Origin: Skeletonema tropicum
Lineage: Eukaryota > Bacillariophyta > Thalassiosirophyceae > Thalassiosirales > Thalassiosiraceae
DNA length: 64,000 nucleotides
NCBI GenBank assembly: GCA_037178625.1
Contig: CM074127.1
Coordinates: 1,054,001 to 1,118,000, forward strand
Reading direction: 5' to 3'
This document shows, in pieces, positions 21,101 through 32,832 of this stretch. The first letter of the stretch is position 1, and the number at the start of each line of letters is the position of its first letter. Position numbers and translations under genes: made by a program. Under the pieces are notes generated by a model, which did not search any database, was not told the origin of the DNA, and saw only the letters and a program-made list of their open reading frames with translations.

Positions 21101-22847
21101 GGAAAGTAGTACATACATTACCAGCGTTTGACAGCGTCATCCTTCACGACACATGCCACACCTACAAAGGAAGAGGTACCGACAGCAGCTCATTGGAGTG
21201 CGCTGTAATAATGCAGACTTGGGAAGACAGCAGCTCTTTGAGTGGCTGATCTAAAGATGACGAAGACAAATGGTAAGCTCTTGTGACTGCGCATAGTCAC
21301 ACACGACATGGAAGTAGAAGATAGTGTTCTGATATAAACGTTGATGAAGCAAAGCTAGCTACGTATGTTCCTGGACCTGCCGCAACATTCTAATGGGATC
21401 GAGAAATATTCTAATGATCTTCGACAGAGATGTTGTATGCAGAGCCTATGCAACGATGCAAAAGGAGATACCTCTGTGGTGATTCCGGCAGCTCTTCAAT
21501 CCAAGATCCAAGACCTTGCTTAGGGGATCTGGTATATCACGACCGTTTTGTGCCTTAGGCCGATGGATCGTAAGAACGCACTTTACGTCAACGAGGTTCT
21601 GACAGGTACTGATGCAAGTACGCTTATTTTATCAGGAAGTTATGCAGTTGTGCATGCAGTTGTTGTTGCCCTATCGTCTGATCTGATATTAGATTCGATT
21701 GAGGTAGAGGTGCCAAAGAAGGCTGAGGAGGGAGCTCAGGATGCGCTTACCCCTTTGCAACATTCAAATTGTCATTATTATGTGTGAAACTATGATCGAC
21801 CTTCCACGGCTCGTTCAAAGTGGTTGACATTCCCACTACCAAAGATTCGAACGGGATGTTGGTGAATCCGCGAGATAGAGTGACTCCTCTTCTCACACTT
21901 CAAGTGAAGTTCAAGCGGACTCTCTACCTGTTCTTCAAGACTCTTGATTAAATCGTTTTAGGCAGAAGTGATGAATGCACATGAAGCCAGTGATACTCTT
22001 CCAACACGTAAGTCACGATATTCAAGAATACAGAGATGATACAACCTCTCTGGACGGAGTGCAACATGTACTTGTTACAATTACAATGCACCCACCGCAG
22101 TACTACTGCCGCAAAAACAGAGTCACTTGTGAACCTGTTGATGCAGCCCGATCGTCAAATCCGAATGCAGCCGGAAGACAATCTGGTCTCTTCGAACCAC
22201 ACCGTTTAACGCAGCCTTGCGAAGCCAGTAAAGCGTTGTCCAAGATAGACACTTGTTATACTCTGGTCGCCAGGATGGCCGCTGCCGAAAGAAATTGGTG
22301 GATAGTTCCAAACGCTCGAAAGAACTTCGAAGCGTCGCGATCCCAAATACTGATTTGGTTCGTAGGCTTTGATCTAGCCGTTTTTGAAGTCTTAAATCTG
22401 CCGAAAGCAGAGACTCCAACGGAGGTCTCTTCTTCAAGCGACTGAAGTTGACACGAACGGAACTGTACGATACAAAAACGAGCCTCAGTTAGTTTAGTCT
22501 AGTGAGCGCTACAACAATTGATAAAGACCCCATAGTATTGAGGAGTACAGGGGGTGTGTATAGAGAAATTATTCGAATTGGAAATGGAAACTGAACGTTG
22601 AACAACGACGTCTTGGCCAAATCCTATGCACACACAACCGATGTCAAGGAAAGTACATTTGGTTGCTCTAATATCACAAAAGAACTTACGTCCTTGATTC
22701 GATCGAAATTGACATTGCCTGGAGGTCTCTTTTTCCCAAGTTGGGTTTTGGTTTCTATCTGTTAGACTGGTTTTTTATCCGGATGGCTTGCCATGGGTTT
22801 TCCAGTCTTGACAGCTCGTTTTTGGTTCACACAAGTTTGGGGGAGAA
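18108..22847. other. Interior of the LTR element, no recognisable coding domains
   Basis: The longest open stretch is 203 codons at 19256-19867 on the plus strand, with no resemblance to gag or pol domains. At 19080-19180 a unit of about 53 bp, containing GTCTATTCAGTTRCGCACAGCGTRCTGTTC, is repeated twice with a partial third. Nothing else could be assigned. Confidence 0.5.
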
Positions 22848-23113
22848 TGTCACAGGATATGACTCTCTTCTGGTATCCCAATACCGTTATGACAGTCATT
22901 CTTCCTGTTCACACGTGTCAAGTAGCAACCACGGTGAGAACCCGTGATTGATCCTCTCACACAAGATGACGTCGCACGTTGGTGCTCCTTCATCACCTTT
23001 GGGAATAGCCCACTTCTTTAGCCCTTAAGCTTAGTCACCATGATATCCGTGTTCCTAGTGGTCTCTTCTGGCTCTAGTTGCACAATCAATACCGGTCCTA
23101 TTTGCTTGTGACA
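22848..23113 (+). repeat. Right LTR (intact)
   Basis: This 266-bp repeat matches the left LTR apart from one 3-bp indel (AATAATAGCC against AATAGCC) and about two substitutions (GTAGTATC against GTGGTCTC). It starts TG, ends CA, and is preceded by a polypurine tract. Confidence 0.88.
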
Positions 23114-24534
23114 ACAACCTCGTATGGTAGCTGATCTGAGAGGTCCAGTGGGGGGCTGGCCGGCGATACCACTCGGAACCAAATCGTTTCTATCGTCGTC
23201 AGTATGGACATGAGCCGCTTCTAGTGGCCCATTATACCCGGCGGCGATAGTATACAAGCTCATTGGTACTGCCCAGACGGATTGCGTTGGTAGAAACGAT
23301 GCTACAACCTCGTATGGTAGCTGATCTGAGAGGTCCAGTGAGGGTGAGGGCTGGCCGGCAATACCACTCTGAACCAAATCGCATCTATCGTCGTCAGTAT
23401 GGACATGAGCCGCTTCTAGTGGCCCATTATACCTGGCGGCGATACTATACAAGCACATTGGTACAGCCCAGACGGATTGCGCCCTCAGAAGCGATGCTAC
23501 AACCTCGTATGGTAGCTGATCTGAGAGGTCCAGTGAGGGGCTGGCCGGCAATACCACTCGGAACCAAATCGTATCTATCGTCGTCAGTATGGACATGAGC
23601 CGCTCTAGTGGCCCATTATACCCGGCGGCGATACTATACAAGCTCACAGACGGATTGCTCGCTCAGAAGCGATGCTACAACCTCGTATGGTAGCTGATCT
23701 GAGAGGTCCAGTGGGGGCTGGCCAGCAATACCACTCGGAACCAAATCGTATCTATCGTCGTCAGTATGGACAAGATCCGCTTCTAGTGGCCCATTATACC
23801 CGGTGGCGATACTATACAAGCACAATGGTACTGCCCAGACGGATTGCGCCCTCAGAAGCGATGCTACAACCTCGTATGATAGCTGATCTGAGAGGTCCAG
23901 TGAGGGGCTGGCCGGCAATACCACTCTGAACCAAATCGTATCTATCGTCGTCAGTATGGACATGAGCCGCTTCTAGTGGCCCATTATACCCGGCGGCGAC
24001 ACTATACAAGCACATTGGTACTGCCCAGACGGATTTCGCCCTCAGAAGCGATGCTACAACCTCGTATGGTAGCTGATCTGAGAGGTCCAGTGAGGGGCTG
24101 GCCGGCAATACCACTCTGAACCAAATCGTATCTATCGTCGTCAGTATGGACAAGATCCGCTTCTAGTGGCCCATTATACCTGCCTGCGATACTATACAAG
24201 CACATTGGTACTGCCCAGACGGATTGCGCCCTCAGAAGCGATGCTACAACCTCGTATGGTAGCTGATCTGAGAGGTCCAGTGGGGGGCTGGCCGCCAATA
24301 CCACTCGGAACCAAATCGTATCTATCGTCGTCAGTATGGACATGAGCCGCTCTAGTGGCCCATTATACCTGGCGGCGATACTATACAAGCTCATTGGTAC
24401 TGCCCAGACGGATTGCTCGCTCAGAAGCGATGCTACAACCTCGTATGGTAGCTGATCTGAGAGGTCCAATGGGGGCTGGCCAGCAATACCACTCTGAACC
24501 AAATCGTATCTATCGTCGTCAGTATGGACATGAG
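23114..24534. repeat. Tandem array of about 190-bp units (7.5 copies)
   Basis: The anchor ACAACCTCGTATG starts at 23114, 23304, 23499, 23677, 23866, 24056, 24246 and 24435. Spacings are 190, 195, 178, 189, 190, 190 and 189 bp. Each unit also contains GCTGATCTGAGAGGTCCA, CAATACCACTC, 'ATCGTATCTATCGTCGTCAG', 'GCCGCTTCTAGTGGCCCATT' and 'GCACATTGGTACTGCCCAGA'. Long reading frames on both strands arise from the repeat itself. Most units are not a multiple of three, so the repeat is not coding. Confidence 0.92.
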
Positions 24535-26568
24535 TAGGGGGTGTTTTCATAACTTTCTGAATTTTTTATGCTACCAAAAAACATCGACCAAGTGATTATA
24601 TGCATACCTAAGGGTATTAGAAGTGATTTATAGGAAGAATTATGTTCATAGCACCACCATGGTCGAAATATCAATAGATACAATTACAAGAAAATCACTC
24701 ATCTGTCATTGGACTACACATCCTATGTTGGAATTATATATGGCTATTGTAGGAGGATACCAACCGGTTATGAAAATAATGGCGCCATCCATCATCAGAT
24801 CTCTTTTAACCAAAAATGGCTCTAACCATGGTATCTTTGCCCCTATATCGTCGCTTACCACAGATAATACTCATCTCATGATGTAAAGTATATGCGGAAC
24901 TCATGTACCAATGTATATGCAATGATATTTGATAAAATTTTGGGCTATTCATTCGTGTTCCTGCACTGTAATCATGTATAATGAGCTGGCAAGTGGCCAC
25001 AATATCATGTCATCACCATGAAGATGGAGCATATCATCCCCCTTGAGACGTAATACACCCAATTCAGCACACAACCTCTTTCTATTGATATATAAGGGGG
25101 ATTCGCAAAGGCTGGAGTGCCCGTTCTGGTCTTCATAGCAGTGATATATTCCGTGAGCGACGCATGACATCCGAATCGACTCTCATGAATTTTCGCTCGT
25201 ATATTCTGCAATAGCATGACGGGATGATTATCAATAACGAATAGAACGGCAACTACTCTCGACGTATATATATAGGCATTGTTTGCGCGGATCTATGTCA
25301 CACGTATTGATTGTCCCTTTTAATATTTGCAAATTTAGGTGTCAAATTTAGCTCTCCAAAATAATCGAATTTTTGTGTTATGGGGCTATGTCTCTTACAT
25401 CATCGACTACACACCATAAGAAACTGCTTCGCATCACTTCATATAACCTATAGAAGGATGTCATGTGGTGGAATGAGGTTGAGTTATCCGTAACAATCCC
25501 AAAGTTCACGGATCTGTCAGCATGCGTTAAGTTCTCATCTGCGCTAGTGGAGAGGGTAGGATTGCGTATATCTCCTCCCATTCTGATAGAACAACAATGT
25601 AAAGACATCCTCCTCTAGCCATGGTATATACAAAGCTGTTTTGGGCATTGAGATCCGATGGATGTAGTTCGTGCCTGAGAAACGAAAAATGCCGCACGAA
25701 AATTGATGGATTTTTATGATTGCGCCCGTAATGTATAAAGAGCTGATGCCATGGTAATCATCAATTTCGTCCATTACCAACTGAACCAGACACCCACCAT
25801 AGCCAATACTATCAGTAGATGCGGCTCATTTGGGTATTATACGCCCCTCTTCACTAGATTGTCGCATAATGCACGTTTTGGGCAATTCTTTGTGGAATAA
25901 ATTCGTGAAAGATACTCCAATATCATGTCCGCTCTATGCAATATCATCCACAAACCGCAGAACAACCGACGTATATAGCCTAAAGGAGGTGGATGATGTG
26001 AAGTTGATTGCTTTGCGCATAACTTATGTTCCAATAATTGTATTCTTCTCCCGAAATGTGGTGCCGACCGACCGATCTCGACACGTGCCTGGAGTGTTAT
26101 TTATTGAGTTCTGGGGCGATTCTGAATCCAGCAACGGACAGCACCGTTGTAAGCAACCTATAGAGGGGATCCGATCAGTTTAACAAGGGAGCGGTGGCGG
26201 TCGTATTGGTGCTAGAGGACGATCATTCCGGGCAGCACAATTTTCATCATGGTGATGGTTGTTCTGGTCTAAAATTTCTCGTCCGTTCGGGGAATTTTCG
26301 AAAATCGGCCACCGCAGTGACATCCCACAGTGTATTTGGGATGTCACTACGGTCTGGTTTTCTTTTGAAACGCTAGTATAATTCAATGCTTCTTGACCAC
26401 AACACCAGCAGGATTAATCCCGATGAGCTAGCCATCGACAACTTTGTCGAATGAAATGGAGTTTCGGTCTGTCTGTCACCTTCGAAACATCTCCGGTAAT
26501 AAAATGTACGTAGGAATAAGTACTAACTTTTAACCTTTTTCTATCCCTTTTTATGAAAACACCCCCTA
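24535..26568. mobile_element. DNA transposon with 18-bp TIR and 7-bp target duplication (2034 bp)
   Basis: Perfect 18-bp inverted repeats, TAGGGGGTGTTTTCATAA, lie at 24535-24552 and as the complement at 26551-26568. The flanks carry ACATGAG at 24528-24534 and 26569-26575. The uninterrupted site, GGACATGAGCCGC, is present in the other satellite units, which fixes the boundaries and the 7-bp length. No transposase was recognised; the longest frame is 117 codons at 25830-26183 and resembles nothing known to me. Superfamily unassigned: hAT normally gives 8 bp, while 6-7 bp is reported for Dada elements. Confidence 0.88.
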
Positions 26569-27100
26569 ACATGAGCCGCTTCTAGTGGCCCAATACCTGG
26601 CGGCGATACTATACAAGCACATTGGTACTGCCCAGACGGATTGCGCCCTCAGAAGCGATGCTACAACCTCGTATGGTAGCTGATCTGAGAGGTCACGATC
26701 TCGATTGTGCTGGTCGGCAGCACCACATTCTATCAAATCGAACCTATCGTCGTTAATATGTGCATGAGCCGCTTCTAGTGGCCCATTATACTCGGTGTCG
26801 ATGCAGTACATGTTTTTTAGGTCATCTGTTTTTGCCGAGATAGGCAAGGTCCTTGTGCTGACTTGAAAACTTGATCCAATTAGCTGGCAGGGCTACATAT
26901 GAGCACCATATCGTTTCAAACGTTGTCACCACCATGTAGCAATGAGCCGGCTTTAGAGTACCCCATCATTCTATGTGACAATTGGATGAAACACGAATAC
27001 TGCCTAGATGGATTATGATAGAAGAAGCGAACATACGATTTTGTGAATGGCATGATGAGTTCCACTTGGGCCGACCGACAGCTACAGCACATTAAACTAA
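26569..27100. repeat. Satellite array, right-hand units, increasingly diverged
   Basis: A unit from 26571 matches the main array as far as GAGAGGTC, then diverges. A further partial unit follows at 26760-26812. A strongly diverged unit, alignable by eye (ATGAGCCG-GCTTTAGAG, ACTGCC-AGA-GGATT), is at about 26938-27095. Divergence rising toward the edge is typical of satellite arrays homogenised in the middle. Confidence 0.7.
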
Positions 27101-27120
27101 GTATGACTTAGTTGACTTCT

Positions 27121-27546
27121 GTTATTATTAAGTACAGCCGGCGATCTGTAGTGTTAGCCTATGCAGCAGGTTAGTTCTCTTCGAATATTGGTGGTCTGAT
27201 AAAAGTGAGCACAGTTTTGAAATCCTCTCGGTGAGCTGAGTTCAAATCTGCTCTGTACCAGAGGTAGTTTTGGAATCATGGTGAATGAATGTGTGATAAG
27301 GAGCCAAAGACCCAAGGAAACTGGACGAGGGGACCCTTTTTGGGGATAACCCTAAAGTCAAGCTAGAAGTTGGCCTAACAAAAAAATTTTATAAAAAATT
27401 AGATACAACACGGATTCAAACTCAGCTCACCGAGAGCAGCATTTTAAGCACCTTTACAGGGTAGGTTACCCCCATGGCAGAAGAGAACTAACAATTGGCG
27501 ATTTATTGGATAGGGTAACACTACAGATCGCCAGCCAATAACATAT
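27121..27546. repeat. Inverted-repeat (foldback) element, about 426 bp
   Basis: GCGATCTGTAGTGTTA at 27141-27156 is mirrored at 27516-27531. TTAGTTCTCTTC (27171-27182) is mirrored near 27482-27493. CTCTCGGTGAGCTGAGTT (about 27226-27243) is mirrored near 27421-27438. The outer GTTATT/AATAAC ends also correspond, after a 9-bp insertion on the left. No convincing target duplication was found. It is probably a MITE or foldback. Confidence 0.65.
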
Positions 27547-28668
27547 ACTCCTACTTTTCTTCCTATACTTTTTGTTAAATTCGTCACTTTGGTTGTTGGT
27601 GTCTAGAGGTCTCTTTTTCGGGAGCTGATCCTCAGCCATCCACTTGAAGTTGGGAAAGCAGAAACTGTCTTTTACGTCACTGTGACTTTTACTGATGAAA
27701 GGCCTTTCCCTTCTAGAAATCTGAAGAATGTGAATGCCGCTCTGTCTTCTCTTTCTCTCTTTCTTTCAAGTATACCCCAGCCCTATTTTTCCGTTGAAAA
27801 TTCAACCGTCAGCAATCGGCTGGATCTTGTGTGTCTATGAATCGTTGAATCTTGTCCACAGCGTAGGCACTACTGCCACCATCCAATGCTGTTGGCATGC
27901 AGTTGAGCTGGGCAAGGCTTTGTGATGGCAAGAGTTCCGACAGATGTCACTGTGTGCGAGAGAGCCAGGGACGCTGCACGACAAATGTTCACCCACGGGA
28001 ACCGTTCACCCCAGCTCCCTGATCATCTTGCCTACTAGACTCAAAAACATCGTCCTTTCCTACTCTGTCGCCACCAACACCACTGCCCTCGCCTCTTCTG
28101 CCACAACCCAGCTTTGTCCTCCACTGCAACACACCGCACTCCATGGCATCTAAATCATCATTATTATTGTCGGCCTCCTCTGCATCATCTTCCATGTCAT
28201 CTTCATTTGGACTGCCTCCAATCGGAGTTCTCATCACCGACATCACCACCATGGTGGAATAACACAAACCAACAATGACATCTAACAACAAGTCAACATC
28301 TAATGATGTGTGGCAGCGAGCTGCTGTCTCTGCGCAATAGCAATAATTCTGGAACGAGATCAAAAACAAAATGGAGAGCGCAAAATACAATCCAATTGAT
28401 GTTTAGGGGTAGAGGTTGTTGACTCTCCAGGAGCACAAAATTAAAATTAAGAAAGAATACAACAACAACATATATCAGCTGCTTCCATACATTATTTAAC
28501 TTATTCCTCAGACTAGGTGTCTATAATCTCCCGCTCCAGCTCCAGCACTTGTATCCAACATTCTAGCAATACCTCCTTCATGATTACTACCTTCTCCATC
28601 TTCCATCATGATTACTATCTTCTCCATCTTCCATCTCCTGCTCCATCTCCTTCTCTGAAATCTCCACA
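27547..28668. other. Stretch without a confident gene
   Basis: A minus-strand frame at 27989-28390 (133 codons) starts with a hydrophobic segment (MYFALSILFLISF) and has an Asp/Glu/Asn-rich middle. It could be a small secreted protein but has no recognised domain. At about 28577-28655 a 36-bp unit ending CTTCTCCATCTTCCATC is repeated about twice. Confidence 0.3.
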
Positions 28669-30611
28669 CTAGAGCGTTTCCTCCAAGCTGTAGTCACTTA
28701 TGTTCATGTGAAGATGTCCTGGTGCCTCTGAGCTCTGAGTGCCAAGCGTCCCAACACGAGGACGAACTAGGTGGATTAATCTTTGTGCACAATGCAACTT
28801 CGCATATGCTGCAGGCATATCATACCTTCCGCTGATTATCAGTGCTGGAACATAATGCACCAGATGAACAGACATGCAAAGATTGGTTACAGCAAGCTAC
28901 AAGTGACATTTGGCAAGAATTCTATGATGAGAAGAATTAGTATATACAAACTTTTCAATAGCTACTTCGGTAGAGACACATCTATTTCCTTTTAGATGGA
29001 GAGTAAAAAGGTTTGTGTCGTGGCGCCTCCTTCTTCGTCTCAAGGGTTGGAAATGATAATATACTACCCATCTCTGTTGTGATGGCACGAATGCATTGAT
29101 GATTGGAATGTTTTTATTATCCATTGTCTTACAAGAAGCTCTGAATAATGGGCGCTTTTCTGCATTGGTCCCAAATGTAACATCGCAGCCAAGCACATGA
29201 GGAAATTTGACGTGATACTTACGTCCCTCTTCAGAAATGAACATTACAGCAAGCAGGATTGTTCCATCTCCTGTAGGCTGTTGAATCAAACTTTTTACAA
29301 ATGACTTAGCATCTGGAGATACATCATTCACTTTGAATCAGCCACAGAGAGAAGAAGTTACAGAGAGAAGAAGTTGTGTGAGCAATGTACATGAGAAAAG
29401 TCACTCTAAGACAAACCATAAGAACTCACCGATGACCATGTCTTCTGCTAAGACACTGGATGTCACTACGCCACCTTTACCACAACTGTCCACCTCGATT
29501 GACTGTTTATCTTTGAGCAATGCTGTGGCATCACACAATGTCGTGTGCTCACCATGTGTAATGGGTGATACAGCACCAATCTCACCATTGCATTCCATCT
29601 TCTGATTGACAGCACCATCCACCCTTGATGCCTTAACACGTTTCTTCCTCTTCCCCTTACTCGTCTCTTTCCGTACCTTCACTGTCTGTGTTGCTTCTTC
29701 AAGTGAACCATATTAAGCAACATAATGATAATGAGGGTGTTCGTTAAGCCAACGGATCAGAGTCTGAGCTGTTGTCTCTTTTGTTTCCTTATTCGTTTGA
29801 AATTCACCCATAAGAACAGATTCACGAAGCTTTCTTATTGTCCCTTCCTTCAATTTCTGGCCAGTTTTGAATTCTGCAAACTCTTGAATAGTACTGGGGT
29901 CTACATTGCTTTTGAGTAGGTTCTCAATATCATCAATGGTTTGTTTTTGAACATGACGTTTCTCTACTCTTTTCAACTCCATCTGTACAGGTGCATGTCC
30001 TGAATGATGAAAACAGTGGCCCCCATTCTGGCGGATGTAGTATTGCCTGGCATAAGGTCCGTCATGATCATAAAAGATGTTGAAGTACATTTTACATGTG
30101 GGCTGGTCCTTATCTTGCACCTTCGTGCTTGTGGTTGTTCTTTTGGTGGCCACTGATTTTTGGGCTCTTCTGCCACATTGGCACTGCAATCTTATCAAGG
30201 TGTGGGTTTTTCCTGCTTTGGTGTCCCTGTTCATGATATCATATCCTCCTTTCATACATTACTTATTGATCATAGTGACAATTGATTCACTGTCTTTGTA
30301 GTTGCGACCAAACCATAGCCGTTTGTCTTCCTGCAACAAGGTGAATGAGTAGGAGAATGAGTTAGAATGGTTACCAGAATAAGGTGAGACGTCGAAGGAG
30401 TATTTGCGCTACTTTTTTATCTTACCTTTCTACCACCCCCTACATTATAATATGCCGAGACCTCAGGAGGGAAGAATGTTGTGAGATCATGTTGCGTTGG
30501 CAACCATTGAGAATCTTCTCTACCAGGCTGCTCATGAAGATCTAGACAAAGACACGGGGTATCCCACTCTTCCCTGTCCTTCAAAGGCTTGTGTATGCAT
30601 TCCAAGTCCAT
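28669..30611 (-). pseudogene. Mutator-like element (MULE) transposase, decayed
   Basis: One minus-strand frame runs through several blocks. An exon at 30426-30611 joins at 30330 across a 95-bp intron (30331-30425; GTAAGA donor, TTGTTGCAG acceptor). Next comes a FAR1/WRKY-GCM1-like zinc region (LQCQCGRR ... NGGHCFHHSGH, about 29980-30190). Then comes a basic linker. The start of the MULE DDE domain, VLGCDVTFGTNAEKRPLFRA (about 29140-29200), carries the first catalytic Asp, followed by NKNIPIINAFVPSQQRW. Lesions are in-frame stops at 30259-30261, 29713-29715 and 29401-29403, and a 16-bp tandem duplication (29344-29359 with 29360-29375) that shifts the frame. The remaining catalytic residues were not found. 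MULE transposases move Mutator-type DNA elements; this copy is dead. Its own terminal repeats were not located. Confidence 0.75.
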
Positions 30612-32832
30612 GTTCAGTATTACTAAATGACTTCATCAAATCCACCACCAAGAAAGTTTGCTCTAAGTTTGCTGCTTGTCTTCGTCATTGAAGGAGCCAG
30701 AAGCGTTTCCAGCCCGCCCGCCGGCTGTGCAAAGATGATGCCGTGTACATATTGTGACGTGGGGCTGTTGGTGGAGGACAAGATATATAGAGGAATCTCA
30801 GCCTATACATAGAGCTGTCTTGCCTCCTTCACTCCATCGAGTGGATTTTTTTATGTACGTAGGAATCGTCCAAGAAGCGGTACCAAAGTGGCGCCATCGA
30901 TCTTGGAGCACATCACCACGATGGGATTTCCGCCCAAGCAGCGTACTTTACTAAGCATTGTGCTGTTATATTAAAGATATAATGCTCGTGATGCCTATAT
31001 AGATATTTATGAAAGTATGGAGCAGCTTGGCATGTACCGCTTTTTACATATGATGTAAAATGCAAGCCAATTAGTGCACATGAATGTGTATCCTCAACTC
31101 CTCAGGAGCAATGAACGATGGTGTTGTAACAAATATTTCAGCACTATCGACAAGAAACACTGTTAAAATAATGAACTTTAGACGCATATAAATGATGGAT
31201 ATATCTTATTGTTGCATAATAATAATTTATGAGGCCCACAGATCCGTGTTATTCGACATAAATGCATGCAGATAAACAACTATCTCATAAGAGAGAATAC
31301 TCTTTGTGCATTCCAACGATGTCAGCAGTGACAATATGCAGCTTTATCCTTCGAACATTAATTCATCGAAATCTAAGAGCCTTAAAAAGTCGTTGAAGAT
31401 CCTACTCCGATCTATTCAGACGCAATGTAGCGTCATAACAACAGCCTTCTTCGGAGACAATATGTGCACTTATTCCACCCAATCGAACTTCAAGTCACTC
31501 AACTATGACCCTACATCATCAATAACCTACAATAGTTGTTGTGCCGTTGTTGTCTGGTGGTAAGGTTGATTTGAATGACGTTACCATCGGAGTTGTTCTG
31601 TAAAAAATGGCCATAATGTGTTTGTCTTGTGATGTAAAGTGAGTTCGCCGATGATAGTGTAGGGAGTGAAATCGGATCTCTATTGTCAACTTCACGATAC
31701 AAAGCGATCCTTACATATTATTGATAGCTCTTGTGTCGTGTTTAGTTGTATCGCCATGATTAGAGGTCGGAATAGAACAATGAAATGGGTGACATTTGTT
31801 TGTAATCGATGATGTGATGTGTAGCAGCAATATTGGTGCCCGACGGAGTGCTATGGCCGTATGAAGTCACTAGCAATGTGCCACACCAACACCTAATGTC
31901 TATATGTATAAGCGACAGCGAGGATTGATGGAGAGAGACCGATTGTACCATTCATATTGAGAGGAATTGGAGGACGGCAGAGGTTGTTTTTCAAGATTTC
32001 GTAGGCTTAATTTTGGTTTGGAGGTTTGGGGCGAGACTATTGTAACTTAGTGGGCCAGGTAGATCAAAAGTTTCTCCGTGATCTCAGCTGCTCAGATGGG
32101 CCTAGCGCCAACTAAGTTTCTGGAGAGTTGAGGAGATACGATTTTTCCCACTATGCCGGCATCATGGTATTTTGGTTCATTTCCCCATGATGTTGAATTA
32201 TGTGTTTTTTGTGCTTGAAAGTGTTGGAACAAAAGACGCGGGAAAATATTGAAATGTATTTTTTCGCGAAATTGAAATGCCGGATGACATCTTGTACACG
32301 AGATACGTAGGAATCTACTCAATGGAGTCAAGGAGATAAGACAGCTATATTAGATAGAGAAAAAATACCGCACACCACTCCAGTAAGCTCTCTCGTTCTC
32401 AGAACAAAGAAAATTGAAAACTGATATTTTATTTAGCAGGCATACTCAGGTATAGATATCAATCAGTAATTAGTAATTAGACACGTTCAAGTAGTAGTGA
32501 TGGATAGTAAGCTGTCGAGGTGGGCATCTCTCATTCTATCCGCTCGTGCTTTAGAGAGAGAGAGAGAGCGTCGAAACCGGCTCAATTTCCCTGCTGCTCT
32601 GTACACAACCTCAGAGAAATGGAAGTGTAAGGTTTATTCTGGGGGCAAGCACCGCATCGGATAATCCTCACTTATTTTTTTAGTGTTTGTCATCGAGCAG
32701 ATACCTAATCTGCATTCTTCTGCATTGTTGTGCTATTCTAAGGTATGCAAATCGAAAATGTTCTCCTAACGTGAGTATTATAAGCATTGCGTCTTTCAAT
32801 CATATCAATACGATCTTATCAGCACATCAAGT
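30612..32832. other. Long gene-free stretch
   Basis: No gene, RNA or complete transposon was recognised in about 2.2 kb. It contains two copies of the TACGTAGGAAT motif (30856-30866 and 32304-32314) and a short GA run near 32557-32570. The left part may be the flank of the MULE element. Confidence 0.4.

Larger units (their letters stand above)
16495..23113 (+). mobile_element. LTR retrotransposon, non-autonomous (LARD-like), 6.6 kb, with a nested DNA element
   Basis: Two terminal direct repeats start TGTCACAGG and end TTGTGACA: 16495-18107 and 22848-23113. The left one is interrupted by 1344 bp of a TTAA element and its duplicated site; without it the LTRs are 269 and 266 bp. They differ by one 3-bp indel and about two substitutions. 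The flanks are an identical 5-bp duplication, ACAAC (16490-16494 and 23114-23118). A polypurine tract, TTTGGGGGAGAA, sits at about 22836-22847 just before the right LTR, so the element runs on the plus strand. The 4.74-kb interior shows no recognisable gag, protease, integrase or reverse transcriptase, although the LTRs are nearly identical. That favours a non-autonomous element over an old decayed one. The superfamily (Copia or Gypsy) cannot be set. Confidence 0.88.

Noticed and set aside
23018..24550. Long reading frames of up to 209 codons on both strands through the satellite array
   Set aside because: They arise from the repeat. Unit lengths are mostly not multiples of three, so the frame shifts from unit to unit, and there is no start, domain or composition bias of a gene.
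27237..27247. GAGTTCAAATC, similar to a tRNA B-box
   Set aside because: It sits in an inverted-repeat arm and no cloverleaf can be formed. It is kept only as a possible SINE hint.
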